Assembly (NCBI RefSeq): GCF_000763885.1
Contig: NZ_JRKO01000017.1
Coordinates: 1-64,000, forward strand
Source of the DNA: Paracoccus versutus
GTDB taxonomy: Bacteria; Pseudomonadota; Alphaproteobacteria; Rhodobacterales; Rhodobacteraceae
Length of the DNA: 64,000 nucleotides
Direction: 5' to 3'
Shown here: one piece after another, positions 10,919 through 19,478 of the stretch
Position numbering within the stretch: the stretch's first letter is position 1
Layout: every line of letters begins with the position of its first letter
Made by a program: the position numbers and the translations under genes
The notes under the pieces: model-generated
The model's database searches: none
Told to the model about the DNA's origin: nothing
Seen by the model: the letters and a program-made list of their open reading frames with translations, nothing else

Positions 10919-12136
10919 TCAGTCGTAGCTGCGTCGGTCCTCGATCACCTTGCCGTCGTTCGGCAGCGAGCCCGGCGCAACCAGTTCCACCCGGCCGCGA
11001 AGTTTCAGTGTATCCAACACCGTTCCTTCGTATCTTGCCGCATCCTCGGCCCCGGTTTCCAGCAGCACCGTCATCACATCCATGTCCCCGGACCGGTCCG
11101 CGACAACACGAGCGCGTGAGATTTCCGGGTGGCGGGCAACCAGCGCCGCCACCTGCTCGGGGCGCACGAACATGCCCTTGATCTTGGTGGTCTGGTCGGC
11201 GCGGCCCATCCAGCCCTTGATGCGCATGTTGGTGCGCCCGCAGGGGCTGGCCCCCGGCAACACCGCGGAAAGATCCCCGGTGGCAAAGCGCAACAGCGGA
11301 TAGTCCGGGTTCAGCGTGGTGACGACGACCTCGCCCACCTCGCCATCCGGGACCGGGGTGCCGGTGCCGGGGCGGACGATCTCGACGATCACCCGCTCGT
11401 CCACGATCATCCCCTCCATGGCGGGGGATTCATAGGCGATCAGGCCCAAGTCGGCGGTGGCATAGCATTGCGTCGTGGCGATGCCGCGATCCGCATAGGC
11501 CTGGCGCAGGCTGGGAAACAGCGCCCCGCCCGAGACGGCGGCGCGGGTGAAGCGCAACCGCTCGCCCAGTTCCCCGGCCTTGTCGAGCATGATCTTCAGG
11601 TAATCCGGCGTCCCGGCATAGACGGTGGTGCCGATATCGACGGCGGCGCGGACCTGCAATTCGGTCTGGCCGGTGCCGGCCGGCAGGGTCGCGGCACCGA
11701 CCGCGCGGGCGGCACTTTCGAACATCATCCCCGCCGGGGTCAGGTGATAGCCGAAGCAATTGTGGACGATGTCGCCCCGCCCCACGCCCGCCGCATGCAG
11801 GAAGCGGCCCAGCCGCCACCAGTCGTCGCCGCGCCGGCCCGGCTCATAGATCGGGCCGGGGCTCTGGAAGACGTTCTCGAAATCCGGCGCCGGCCGGGTG
11901 GTGAAGCCGCCGAAGGGCGGAGACGCCTTCTGCGCGGCCGAGAGTTCGGACTTGCGGATCACCGGCAGCCGGGCCAGCGCCTCGCGCGTGGCGATCCGCT
12001 CGGGCTCGACATCGCCCAGAAGGCGCGCCAGCCCCGGCGCCGTGCGGGCGCGGGCGACCGCGGCGGGCAATTCGGCCGCCAGCCACGAGGCCCGCTCGTC
12101 GGCGCTGCGGGTTTCAAGCTTGTCATAGAATGTCAT
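10919..12136 (-). CDS. Phenylacetate-CoA ligase-like adenylate-forming enzyme
   Basis: 405 residues of the PaaK-like branch of the ANL superfamily. The adenylation core includes the acid/TG motif RFATGDLSAVLPG, the hinge region GRADQTTKIKGMFV and a C-terminal lobe that ends NDGKVIEDRRSYD. It should activate an aromatic or other carboxylic acid to the CoA thioester; the acid is not known. It is last in a minus-strand cluster with a branched-chain-type ABC transporter and a second acyl-CoA ligase, which suggests import and activation of the same compound. Confidence 0.85.
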   Translation of the reverse strand: MTFYDKLETRSADERASWLAAELPAAVARARTAPGLARLLGDVEPERIATREALARLPVIRKSELSAAQKASPPFGGFTTRPAPDFENVFQSPGPIYEPGRRGDDWWRLGRFLHAAGVGRGDIVHNCFGYHLTPAGMMFESAARAVGAATLPAGTGQTELQVRAAVDIGTTVYAGTPDYLKIMLDKAGELGERLRFTRAAVSGGALFPSLRQAYADRGIATTQCYATADLGLIAYESPAMEGMIVDERVIVEIVRPGTGTPVPDGEVGEVVVTTLNPDYPLLRFATGDLSAVLPGASPCGRTNMRIKGWMGRADQTTKIKGMFVRPEQVAALVARHPEISRARVVADRSGDMDVMTVLLETGAEDAARYEGTVLDTLKLRGRVELVAPGSLPNDGKVIEDRRSYD

Positions 12137-12154
12137 GGGGGTGCCTTTCTGCCC

Positions 12155-12979
12155 TCAGGCCAGCCAGCGCTTGCGCCGGCGATAGGACCGCACGTCGCGA
12201 AAGCTCTTGCGGCCCTGGTCGGACATGCCGAGATAGAATTCCTTGACGTCCGGGTTCTCGCGCAGCGCATCCGCCGGCCCGTCCATCACCACCCGGCCGC
12301 TTTCCAGGATATAGCCGTAATGGGCATAGCGCAGCGCGACATTGGTGTTCTGCTCGGCCAAGAGGAAGGTCACGCCCTCGCCCTCGTTCACCGCCTTGAC
12401 GATCTCGAAGATCTGCTCGACCAGCTGCGGCGCCAGGCCCATCGAGGGCTCGTCCAGCAGGATCATCTCGGGGCGCGACATCAGCGCGCGGCCCATGGCG
12501 CACATCTGCTGCTCGCCGCCCGAAGTATAGCCGGCCTGGCTTTTCCGGCGCTCCTTGAGGCGGGGGAAATAGGAATAGACCATCTCGAGGTCGCGGGCGA
12601 TGGCGGCGCGCCCGTCGCCGCGGGTATAGGCGCCGGTCAGCAGGTTCTCCTCGATGGTCAGGTGCTCGAAGCAATGGCGCCCCTCCATCACCTGGATCAC
12701 GCCCTTCTTGACCAGGCTGGCCGGGTCCAGCTCCTGCACCCGCTCGCCGCGATAGCTGATCGCGCCCTTGGTGACTTCGCCGCGCTCGGAATGCAGCAGG
12801 TTCGAGATCGCCTTCAGCGTCGTGGTCTTGCCCGCGCCATTGCCGCCCAGAAGCGCGGTGATGCCGCCCTTGGGCACCGACAGGCTGACGCCCTTCAGCA
12901 CCAGGATGACGTGATTGTAGATCACCTCGATATTGTTGACCTCGAGCAGGGTCTCGCGTTGCGGCGCGGCGTCGAACAT
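12155..12979 (-). CDS. ABC transporter ATPase, LivF type
   Basis: 274 residues from ATG 12979, chosen over the upstream in-frame 13075 because GGAGGGAAAG precedes it and the longer form would overlap the binding-protein gene. Walker A GGNGAGKTTT, signature SGGEQQM and Walker B MILLDEPSMGLAP are present. LivF-type subunits pair with LivG on the membrane dimer of hydrophobic-amino-acid-type importers. The C-terminus carries a family extension ending SYRRRKRWLA. Confidence 0.93.
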   Translation of the reverse strand: MFDAAPQRETLLEVNNIEVIYNHVILVLKGVSLSVPKGGITALLGGNGAGKTTTLKAISNLLHSERGEVTKGAISYRGERVQELDPASLVKKGVIQVMEGRHCFEHLTIEENLLTGAYTRGDGRAAIARDLEMVYSYFPRLKERRKSQAGYTSGGEQQMCAMGRALMSRPEMILLDEPSMGLAPQLVEQIFEIVKAVNEGEGVTFLLAEQNTNVALRYAHYGYILESGRVVMDGPADALRENPDVKEFYLGMSDQGRKSFRDVRSYRRRKRWLA

Positions 12980-13040
12980 GGACTTTCCCTCCAGGCGCGG
13001 GTGAAAGGCCCCCGGCGGCGGACCGCCGGGGAAAAGCGGC

Positions 13041-14321
13041 TCAGCAGCGCGGCGAGATGCCGGCTTCCTTGGCATAGGCCTCGCTGTCCTCGAGGATCAG
13101 CGGGTCCAGCACTTCCTGGTCCGGCTCGGTGAAATCGGTGATCAGGCTCCACTTGCCGGCCGAGGCATCCCATTGCTGCAAGCGCGCCATGCCGCTGCCG
13201 CCATGGTTGTCGCAGGTCATCTTGATCTCGGGGCCGAAGTCCGGCAGGCCCAGCTCGGCCAGCCGTTCGGGCGTGATGTCCAGCGCCTCGAACCCGTCGC
13301 GCAGCTGCGTAGCGTTGATCTGCGCCGTGCCGGCCAGCTCCTGCGCCTTCGCGATCGCCTCGGCGATCACCACCGCCGCATACATGCCACGCGAATACAG
13401 CACCGAGCCGACATATTGCCCGCCCTGCGAGGCCTTGCCCGGATCGATGACATGTTTCTTCATGTCCTCGTAGATCGGATAGTCCATGCCCACGCCGTGG
13501 AAGGTCAGCGCCTTGTAGCCGTTGGCGCCGGCGCCCACCGGCTTCACGTCCACTTCCGAGCCCGACCAGTAGGTGCCGATGAAATTCTCCATCGGGAAGC
13601 GGATGTTGGCGGCTTCCTGGATGGCGGTCTGGTTCATCACGCCCCAGCCCCACATCAGCACGTAGTCGGGCTTGTCGCGGCGGATCTGCAGCCACTGGCT
13701 TTTCTGTTCCTGGCCGGGCGGGTCGACCGGCAGTTCGGTCAGGGTGAAGCCGTGCTTCTTGGACAGTTCCTGCAAGGTGCGGATCGGCTCCTTGCCATAG
13801 GCCGAGTTATGATAGACCAGCGCGATCTTCTTGCCGTTCAGGTCGCCGCCGTTCTGGTCCAGCAGATACTTGATGGCGACGCTGGCGCCGTCCCAATAGT
13901 TCGCCGGCGCGTTGAACACCCATTCGAAGACCTTGCCGTTCTTGGCCGAGGTCCGGCCGTAGCCGGGGGTATAAAGCGGGATCTTGTCGGCCGAGACCTT
14001 GGGGATCAGCTGATAGGTGATGCCGGTGGACAGCGGGTTGTAGACCAGCGCGCCCGAGCCCTTGGTCGCCTCGTAGCACTCGACGCCCTTCTCGGTGTTA
14101 TAGGCGGTCTCGCATTCCGGGGTCTGGATCTTCTCGCCGCCGATGCCGCCGTCGCGTTCGTTGAGCAGCGTGAAGTAATCGTTGAACCCATCGGCATATT
14201 GCGTGCCGTTCGCACCATAAGGCCCGGTGCGATAGCTGAGGTTGGGCACCACCAGGTCGGCCATGGCCGGCGCCGCCGCCATGACGGCGCCCAGTGCGAC
14301 AGTTGCAAGCTTCAGTTTCAT
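13041..14321 (-). CDS. Periplasmic substrate-binding protein, branched-chain amino acid ABC type
   Basis: 426 residues with a signal peptide (1-21, AMA-D). The mature part is a type I periplasmic-binding fold of the Leu/Ile/Val-BP family: DLVVPNLSYRTGPYGANG at the N-terminus and hinge segments ALVYHNSAYGKE and YVLMWGWGVMNQ. A strong GGGGAGGAG ribosome site precedes the ATG. The neighbours are two permeases, two ATPases and two acyl-CoA ligases, so the ligand may be an organic or aromatic acid rather than an amino acid. Confidence 0.92.
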   Translation of the reverse strand: MKLKLATVALGAVMAAAPAMADLVVPNLSYRTGPYGANGTQYADGFNDYFTLLNERDGGIGGEKIQTPECETAYNTEKGVECYEATKGSGALVYNPLSTGITYQLIPKVSADKIPLYTPGYGRTSAKNGKVFEWVFNAPANYWDGASVAIKYLLDQNGGDLNGKKIALVYHNSAYGKEPIRTLQELSKKHGFTLTELPVDPPGQEQKSQWLQIRRDKPDYVLMWGWGVMNQTAIQEAANIRFPMENFIGTYWSGSEVDVKPVGAGANGYKALTFHGVGMDYPIYEDMKKHVIDPGKASQGGQYVGSVLYSRGMYAAVVIAEAIAKAQELAGTAQINATQLRDGFEALDITPERLAELGLPDFGPEIKMTCDNHGGSGMARLQQWDASAGKWSLITDFTEPDQEVLDPLILEDSEAYAKEAGISPRC

Positions 14322-14366
14322 CTTGGTCTCCTCCCCAAGGTTTTGATTGTGCCGGTTGTCCGGTCG

Positions 14367-15443
14367 TTAATGCGGGAACGGCCAGAGCCGCAGTTTTTCC
14401 TTCGTCAGCGCCCAGAGCCGCGCCAGCCCATGCGGCTCGACGATCAGGAAGAACACGATCAGCGCGCCGACGATCATCAGCTCGATGTGGGCGGCCAGGT
14501 CGGTGGGCCAGCCGAACTGCGCCACCAGCACGTTCTTCAGCAGCACCGGCAGCAGCACCAGGAAGGCCGCGCCGGCAAAGCTGCCGAAGATGCTGCCAAG
14601 CCCGCCGATGATGATCATGAACAGCACCAGGAAGCTCTTGTTGATGCCGAAGGCCTCGCTGGCCTCGGCCGCACCCAGGTAGACCGAGAACAGCAGCGCC
14701 CCCGCGATGCCGACGAAGAAGCTGGAGACGGCGAAGGCCGACAGCTTGGCGGTCAGCGGGTTCACCCCGATGATCTCGGCCGCGATGTCCATGTCGCGGA
14801 TCGCCATCCACTTGCGCCCCACGCTGCCGCGGGTCAGGTTGCGCGCGACCCAGGCCAGCACGACGGCAAAGACGAGGCAGATCAGGTATTTCGCCGAGGC
14901 CGTGGTGGCGGGCCCGGTCACCGCCCAACCCAGGATGGTGCGCTCGGGCGCGTTGATCTGGCCCGAGGCGGAATAGTTGTAGAACCACGGCACCTTGTTG
15001 AAGAGCCAGACCAGGAAGAACTGCGCGGCCAGCGTCGCCACGGCCAGGTAGAAGCCCTTGATGCGCAGGCTGGGCAGGCCGAAAAGCACGCCGACGACGG
15101 CGGTGATCGCCCCCGCCAGGACGATATGGACGACGATCGGCACGCCCGGAAAGCTCGTCATCAGCTTGTAGACCGCATAGGCGCCCACCGCCATGAAACC
15201 GCCGGTGCCCAGGCTGACCTGGCCGGCATAGCCGGTCAGGATGTTCAGCCCGATGGCGGCGATGGCATAGATCAGGAAGGGCACCAGAACCGCATTGGCC
15301 CAGTAGCTGTCGATGACGAAGGGCACGACCAGGAAGGCCACCGCCAGGATCGCGTAATAGCCCCAGCGATCCAGCCGGATCGGAAAGGTCTGGCCATCGT
15401 CGCGATAGCTCGTCTTGAAATCACCCGCCTCGCGGTAAAACAT
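14367..15443 (-). CDS. ABC transporter permease, LivM type
   Basis: 358 residues, polytopic. About ten hydrophobic segments begin near residue 28 after a soluble N-terminal extension. The LivM loop GVNPLTAKLSAFAVSSFFVG, which contacts the ATPase, is present, as is the GYAGQVSLGTGGF motif. GGGAGGAACGG lies directly upstream of the ATG. It forms the heteromeric membrane channel with the LivH-type protein encoded upstream; a palindromic repeat separates the two genes. Confidence 0.93.
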   Translation of the reverse strand: MFYREAGDFKTSYRDDGQTFPIRLDRWGYYAILAVAFLVVPFVIDSYWANAVLVPFLIYAIAAIGLNILTGYAGQVSLGTGGFMAVGAYAVYKLMTSFPGVPIVVHIVLAGAITAVVGVLFGLPSLRIKGFYLAVATLAAQFFLVWLFNKVPWFYNYSASGQINAPERTILGWAVTGPATTASAKYLICLVFAVVLAWVARNLTRGSVGRKWMAIRDMDIAAEIIGVNPLTAKLSAFAVSSFFVGIAGALLFSVYLGAAEASEAFGINKSFLVLFMIIIGGLGSIFGSFAGAAFLVLLPVLLKNVLVAQFGWPTDLAAHIELMIVGALIVFFLIVEPHGLARLWALTKEKLRLWPFPH

Positions 15444-15471
15444 CCGTTCCTCCCAGCGTCACGCCTTGCCC

Positions 15472-15566
15472 GTGGGGGCTTCGCGCCCCCACGCCCCCGC
15501 GGGATATTTCTCCACGGAAGAACGCAAGATTCCGCGCTTCTTTCGTGTCCAAATATCCCCGCCGGA
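15472..15566. repeat. Dispersed palindromic repeat, copy B (head-to-head pair)
   Basis: The hairpin GTGGGGGC-TTCGC-GCCCCCAC (15472-15492), a C-run, GGATATTT and CACGGAAGAA repeat the layout of the 8791 copy. A second, inverted half (GTGTCCAAATATCCCC, about 15545-15560) follows, giving an imperfect palindrome. It fills the livM-livH gap. Confidence 0.75.
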
Positions 15567-15586
15567 GGCATAGAATCTTTTCATCC

Positions 15587-16567
15587 TCAGACCCGCTCGA
15601 TGATGCGCTCGCCGAACAGCCCCTGCGGCCGGAAGACGAGGAAGATCAGCGCCAGCACATAGGCGAACCAGTTCTCGGTCGCCCCGCCGACCATGGAGCC
15701 GACGAAATATTCGAACAGCTTCTCGCCCATGCCGATGATCAGCCCGCCGACGATGGCGCCGGGGATCGAGGTGAAGCCTCCGAGCATCAGCACCGGCAGC
15801 GCCTTGAGCGCGATCAGCGAGAGCGAGAACTGCACCCCCGATTTCGTGCCCCACATGATGCCCGCGACCAGCGCCACGAACCCGGCGATCGACCAGACCA
15901 TGATCCAGATGAACTGCAGGCTGATGCCCACCGACAGCGCCGCCTGATGGTCGTCGGCCACGGCGCGCATCGCCCTGCCCTGCTTGGTATATTGCGAGAA
16001 CCCGACCAGGGCCGCGACCAGCGCCGCCGCGATCACCGCCGCCCAGATGTCCAGCCGGTCGATGAAGAAGCCGTAGCCAAGCCAGTTGTCGGTCATCGTC
16101 TCGACCGTCTCGGAAATGCCTTGCGGCAGGCCCACGTCCAGCACCTTCACGTCGGCGCCCCACATCACGTCGCCAAGCCCTTCCAGGAACCAGGCAAGGC
16201 CGATGGTGGCCATGAACAGGATGATCGGTTCCTGCCCGACCAGGTGCTTGAGCACCAGCTTTTCGATGGCGATGGCCAGGCCGACCATGATCAGCGCGGT
16301 AAGCAGGATGGCGAACAGTCCCGGCACCGTCCAGCCGAAGCTCGACACATGCACGCCGAAGGCCGCGTTGATCAGATGGGCGAAGGGCACGCGGCCCTCC
16401 ATGATGCCGACCAGCGTCATGGCGGCGAAGAGCGCCATCACCCCCTGGGCATAGTTGAAGACGCCCGAGGCCTTGTAGATCAGCACGAAGCCCAGCGCGA
16501 CCAGCGAATACATCACCCCGGCCATCAGGCCGTTCGCCAGGACTTCGCTTGCGTAGAGAAATTCCAT
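15587..16567 (-). CDS. ABC transporter permease, LivH type
   Basis: 326 residues from ATG 16567, which follows a G-rich ribosome site and avoids overlapping the LivG gene; the frame is open to 16597. Eight or so hydrophobic segments are seen, with the LivH motifs VALGFVLIYKASGVFNYAQG near the start and AVADDHQAALSVGI in the ATPase-facing loop. It is the partner channel subunit of the LivM-type protein. Confidence 0.93.
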   Translation of the reverse strand: MEFLYASEVLANGLMAGVMYSLVALGFVLIYKASGVFNYAQGVMALFAAMTLVGIMEGRVPFAHLINAAFGVHVSSFGWTVPGLFAILLTALIMVGLAIAIEKLVLKHLVGQEPIILFMATIGLAWFLEGLGDVMWGADVKVLDVGLPQGISETVETMTDNWLGYGFFIDRLDIWAAVIAAALVAALVGFSQYTKQGRAMRAVADDHQAALSVGISLQFIWIMVWSIAGFVALVAGIMWGTKSGVQFSLSLIALKALPVLMLGGFTSIPGAIVGGLIIGMGEKLFEYFVGSMVGGATENWFAYVLALIFLVFRPQGLFGERIIERV

Positions 16568-16577
16568 CCCCGCCCCC

Positions 16578-17393
16578 TTACTCGTGCGCCACGCCAAGAT
16601 AGGCGCTGATGACCTCGGGATTGCTGCGCACCTCGTCGGGGGTGCCGTCGCCGATCTTGCGGCCGTAATCCATCACCACCACCCGGTCCGACAGGTCCAT
16701 GACCACGCCCATGTCGTGTTCGATCAGGGCGATGGTCGTGCCGAATTCGTCGTTCACGTCCAGGATGAAGCGGCACATGTCCTCTTTCTCCTCGACGTTC
16801 ATGCCGGCCATCGGCTCGTCCAGCAGCAGGATCCGCGGCTCGGCCGCCAGCGCGCGGGCCAGTTCGACGCGTTTCTTCAAGCCGTAAGGCAGCCGGCCGA
16901 CCGGCGTCTTGCGGATGTTCTGGATTTCCAGGAAGTCGATGATCTTCTCGACCTGCTCGCGGTTCTCGACCTCTTCGCGCTCGGCGCGGCCCCACCACAG
17001 CGCCTGGCTCCAGATCGGCGCCTTCATCATGTTCAGCCGCCCGGTCATGATGTTGTCCAGCACCGACATGCCGTCGAACAGCGCGATGTTCTGGAAGGTG
17101 CGGGCGATGCCCAGCCGCGCCACCTCATAGGGTTTCATCGGGCCGCGGCGATAGCCCTTGAACCAGATTTCGCCCTCTTGCGGGACATAGAAGCCCGAGA
17201 TCACATTCAGCATCGAAGATTTCCCGGCGCCGTTCGGGCCGATGATGGCGCGGATCTCGCCCTCGCGGATGTCGAAGCTGATGTCCTTGATCGCCGTCAC
17301 GCCGCCGAAGCGCAGGGTGATGTTGCGAAGATCCATCAGCACCCCGCCGATCTGGCGGCCGTCGGCGGTGGTATAGCCTTCTTGCATGGTCAT
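16578..17393 (-). CDS. ABC transporter ATPase, LivG type
   Basis: 271 residues. Walker A IGPNGAGKSS, the LivG-type loop ARTFQNIALFDGMSVLDN, a signature region at PYGLKKRVELARAL (without the usual SGGQ) and Walker B ILLLDEPMAGMN are seen. The start overlaps the acyl-CoA ligase stop by 4 bp (ATGA), so the two are coupled. The SGGQ box being replaced by PYGLKK is usual for this LivG subgroup. Confidence 0.92.
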   Translation of the reverse strand: MTMQEGYTTADGRQIGGVLMDLRNITLRFGGVTAIKDISFDIREGEIRAIIGPNGAGKSSMLNVISGFYVPQEGEIWFKGYRRGPMKPYEVARLGIARTFQNIALFDGMSVLDNIMTGRLNMMKAPIWSQALWWGRAEREEVENREQVEKIIDFLEIQNIRKTPVGRLPYGLKKRVELARALAAEPRILLLDEPMAGMNVEEKEDMCRFILDVNDEFGTTIALIEHDMGVVMDLSDRVVVMDYGRKIGDGTPDEVRSNPEVISAYLGVAHE

Positions 17394-19366
17394 TCCGCGG
17401 CCACCTTCTGCATGGTCTGGGTCGGGAAGGTCCGGGCGTCCTCGATCTTCAGCGTGGCGCGGATCTCGCCCTTGCGGCCGTCCTCGTAGGTCACCTCGGT
17501 GCGGGTGCTGACCGTGTCGCGGCCGTCATAGAGCGCCTCGATCAGGTCGGCATATTTCTCGGCGATGATGTTGCGGCGCACCTTGCGGGTGCGCGTCATC
17601 TCGCCGTCGTCGGGGTCGAGTTCCTTGTGCAGCACCAGGAAGCGGCTGATCTGGCAGCCCGAGAGCATCGGGTCGGCGGCGACGGATTCGTTCACCGCCT
17701 CGACATGCTGCTTGATCGTCGCATAGACCTGCGGATGGCCGGCCAGTTCCTGGTAGCTGGCATAGGCGATGTTGTTGCGCTCGGCCCAGTTGCCGACCGC
17801 GGTCAGGTCGATGTTGATGAAGGCCGTGCACATGTCGCGGCCGGCGCCGAAGACCACCGCCTCCAGGATGTTCGGATAGAACTTCAGCTTGTTCTCGACA
17901 TATTTCGGCGCGAACATCCGGCCATCGGCCATGCGGCCCACATCCTTGGCGCGGTCGATGATGCGCAGGTGTCCGCTCGCCTCCTCGAAGAAGCCGGCGT
18001 CGCCGGTCGCCACCCAGCCCTCGGCATCCTTGGTCGAGGCGGTGCTGTCGGGATTGTTGTAATATTCGACGAAGGTGCCGGGCGAGCGATAGAAGACCTC
18101 GCCGCTTTCGGCGATCTTCAGCTCGACGCCGGGCGAGGGCACGCCGACCGTGTCCGAGCGCACCTGCCCGTCCGGCTGCTGGGTGATGAAGACGCTGGCC
18201 TCGGTCTGGCCGTAGAGCTGTTTCAGGTTGATGCCCAGCGAACGGTAGAAATCGAAGATCTCGGGCCCGATCGCCTCGCCCGCGGTATAGCCGACGCGGA
18301 TGCGGGAATAGCCCAGCGTGTTCTTCAGCGGCCCATAGACCAGCAGGTTGCCCAGGCCGTAGCGCAGCCGGTCCAGCGCGCCGACCGGCTTGCCGTCCAG
18401 AAGCGCCGGGCCGACGCGGCGGGCGATCTCCATGTAATGCCGGAACAGCCAGCGCTTGAAGCGGCCGGCATCCTCCATGCGGATCATCACCGAGGTCAGC
18501 TGGCCTTCGAAGACGCGGGGCGGGGCGAAGAAATAGGTCGGCCCGATCTCGCGCAGGTCGGTCATCATCGTATGCACGCCCTCGGGGCAGTTCACGGTGA
18601 AGCCGGCCCAATAGGCCTGCCCGACCGAAAAGATGAAGTCGCCGACCCAGGCCATGGGCAGATAGGCCAGCACTTCCTCGCGCGCGGTCAGGTGGTCGAA
18701 GGAGGCGGTGTTCTTGCCGGTCTCGATGATGTTGCGATTGGACAGAACCACGCCCTTGGGCTTGCCGGTGGTGCCCGAGGTATACAGCATCACGCAGGTA
18801 TCGTCATAGCCCAGTTCGGCGATGCGCGCGTCCAGTTCGTGCCCCAGTCGCTGCTGGGCGGCGCGGCCCTCGGCCTGGACATCGGCCAGCGCGTTCATGC
18901 GGGAATGGTCGTATTTCCGCATCCCGCGCTTGTCGGTATAGACCACATGCTCGACCGAGGGGGCACGGGCGCCGACCTCCAGCACCTTGTCCACCTGTTC
19001 CTGGTCGCCGCAGACGACGAAGCGCGCGCCGCAATGGTCCAGCACATAGGCCATCTCCTCGGCCACCGCGTCCTGATACAGCGGCACCGGCACCGCGCCG
19101 CACATCTGCGCCGCGACCATGGCCCAGTAATGCGCCGGGCGGTTGCGGCCGATGATGGCGACATGATCGCCGCGGTTCAGGCCCAGCACCAGGAAGCCCA
19201 GCGCCAAGGCGCGGATCTCGTCCGCGGCCTCGGCCCAGGTCCAGCTTTGCCAGATCCCGAATTCCTTTTCCCGATAGGCGGGCCGGTTGCCGAAGCGTTC
19301 GGCATTGCGCGCCAGCAACGCTGGAATCGACTGCAAACCGGCCTGGGCCGCCTCAGCGTTCTGCAT
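17390..19366 (-). CDS. Long-chain acyl-CoA synthetase (AMP-binding, FadD15-like)
   Basis: 658 residues from ATG 19366, which follows GGGGAGGAACC; in-frame codons further up lack a site. Adenylate-forming motifs are clear: the P-loop MLYTSGTTGKPKG, the core YGQTEASVF and the TGD motif GWVATGDAGFFE. The length and the split AMP-binding domain fit the long-chain/FAA1-like branch. It is coupled to the LivG-type ATPase, so the transporter and this ligase probably act on the same acid. Confidence 0.9.
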   Translation of the reverse strand: MQNAEAAQAGLQSIPALLARNAERFGNRPAYREKEFGIWQSWTWAEAADEIRALALGFLVLGLNRGDHVAIIGRNRPAHYWAMVAAQMCGAVPVPLYQDAVAEEMAYVLDHCGARFVVCGDQEQVDKVLEVGARAPSVEHVVYTDKRGMRKYDHSRMNALADVQAEGRAAQQRLGHELDARIAELGYDDTCVMLYTSGTTGKPKGVVLSNRNIIETGKNTASFDHLTAREEVLAYLPMAWVGDFIFSVGQAYWAGFTVNCPEGVHTMMTDLREIGPTYFFAPPRVFEGQLTSVMIRMEDAGRFKRWLFRHYMEIARRVGPALLDGKPVGALDRLRYGLGNLLVYGPLKNTLGYSRIRVGYTAGEAIGPEIFDFYRSLGINLKQLYGQTEASVFITQQPDGQVRSDTVGVPSPGVELKIAESGEVFYRSPGTFVEYYNNPDSTASTKDAEGWVATGDAGFFEEASGHLRIIDRAKDVGRMADGRMFAPKYVENKLKFYPNILEAVVFGAGRDMCTAFINIDLTAVGNWAERNNIAYASYQELAGHPQVYATIKQHVEAVNESVAADPMLSGCQISRFLVLHKELDPDDGEMTRTRKVRRNIIAEKYADLIEALYDGRDTVSTRTEVTYEDGRKGEIRATLKIEDARTFPTQTMQKVAAE

Positions 19367-19478
19367 GGTTCCTCCCCTTGCCGTCAGGGCTCCTCTTCCC
19401 TCTGGCAATCGCAGCTTACTGCGGCAATTCTTGCGTCAGTTTTTCCTGAATCCTACGAATTGTTACAGGGACCGCGCA

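Noticed and set aside
13173..15662. An 829-codon plus-strand frame opposite the ABC transporter genes
   Set aside because: Antisense to livK/livM-type genes with strong motifs; no ribosome site or protein family features.
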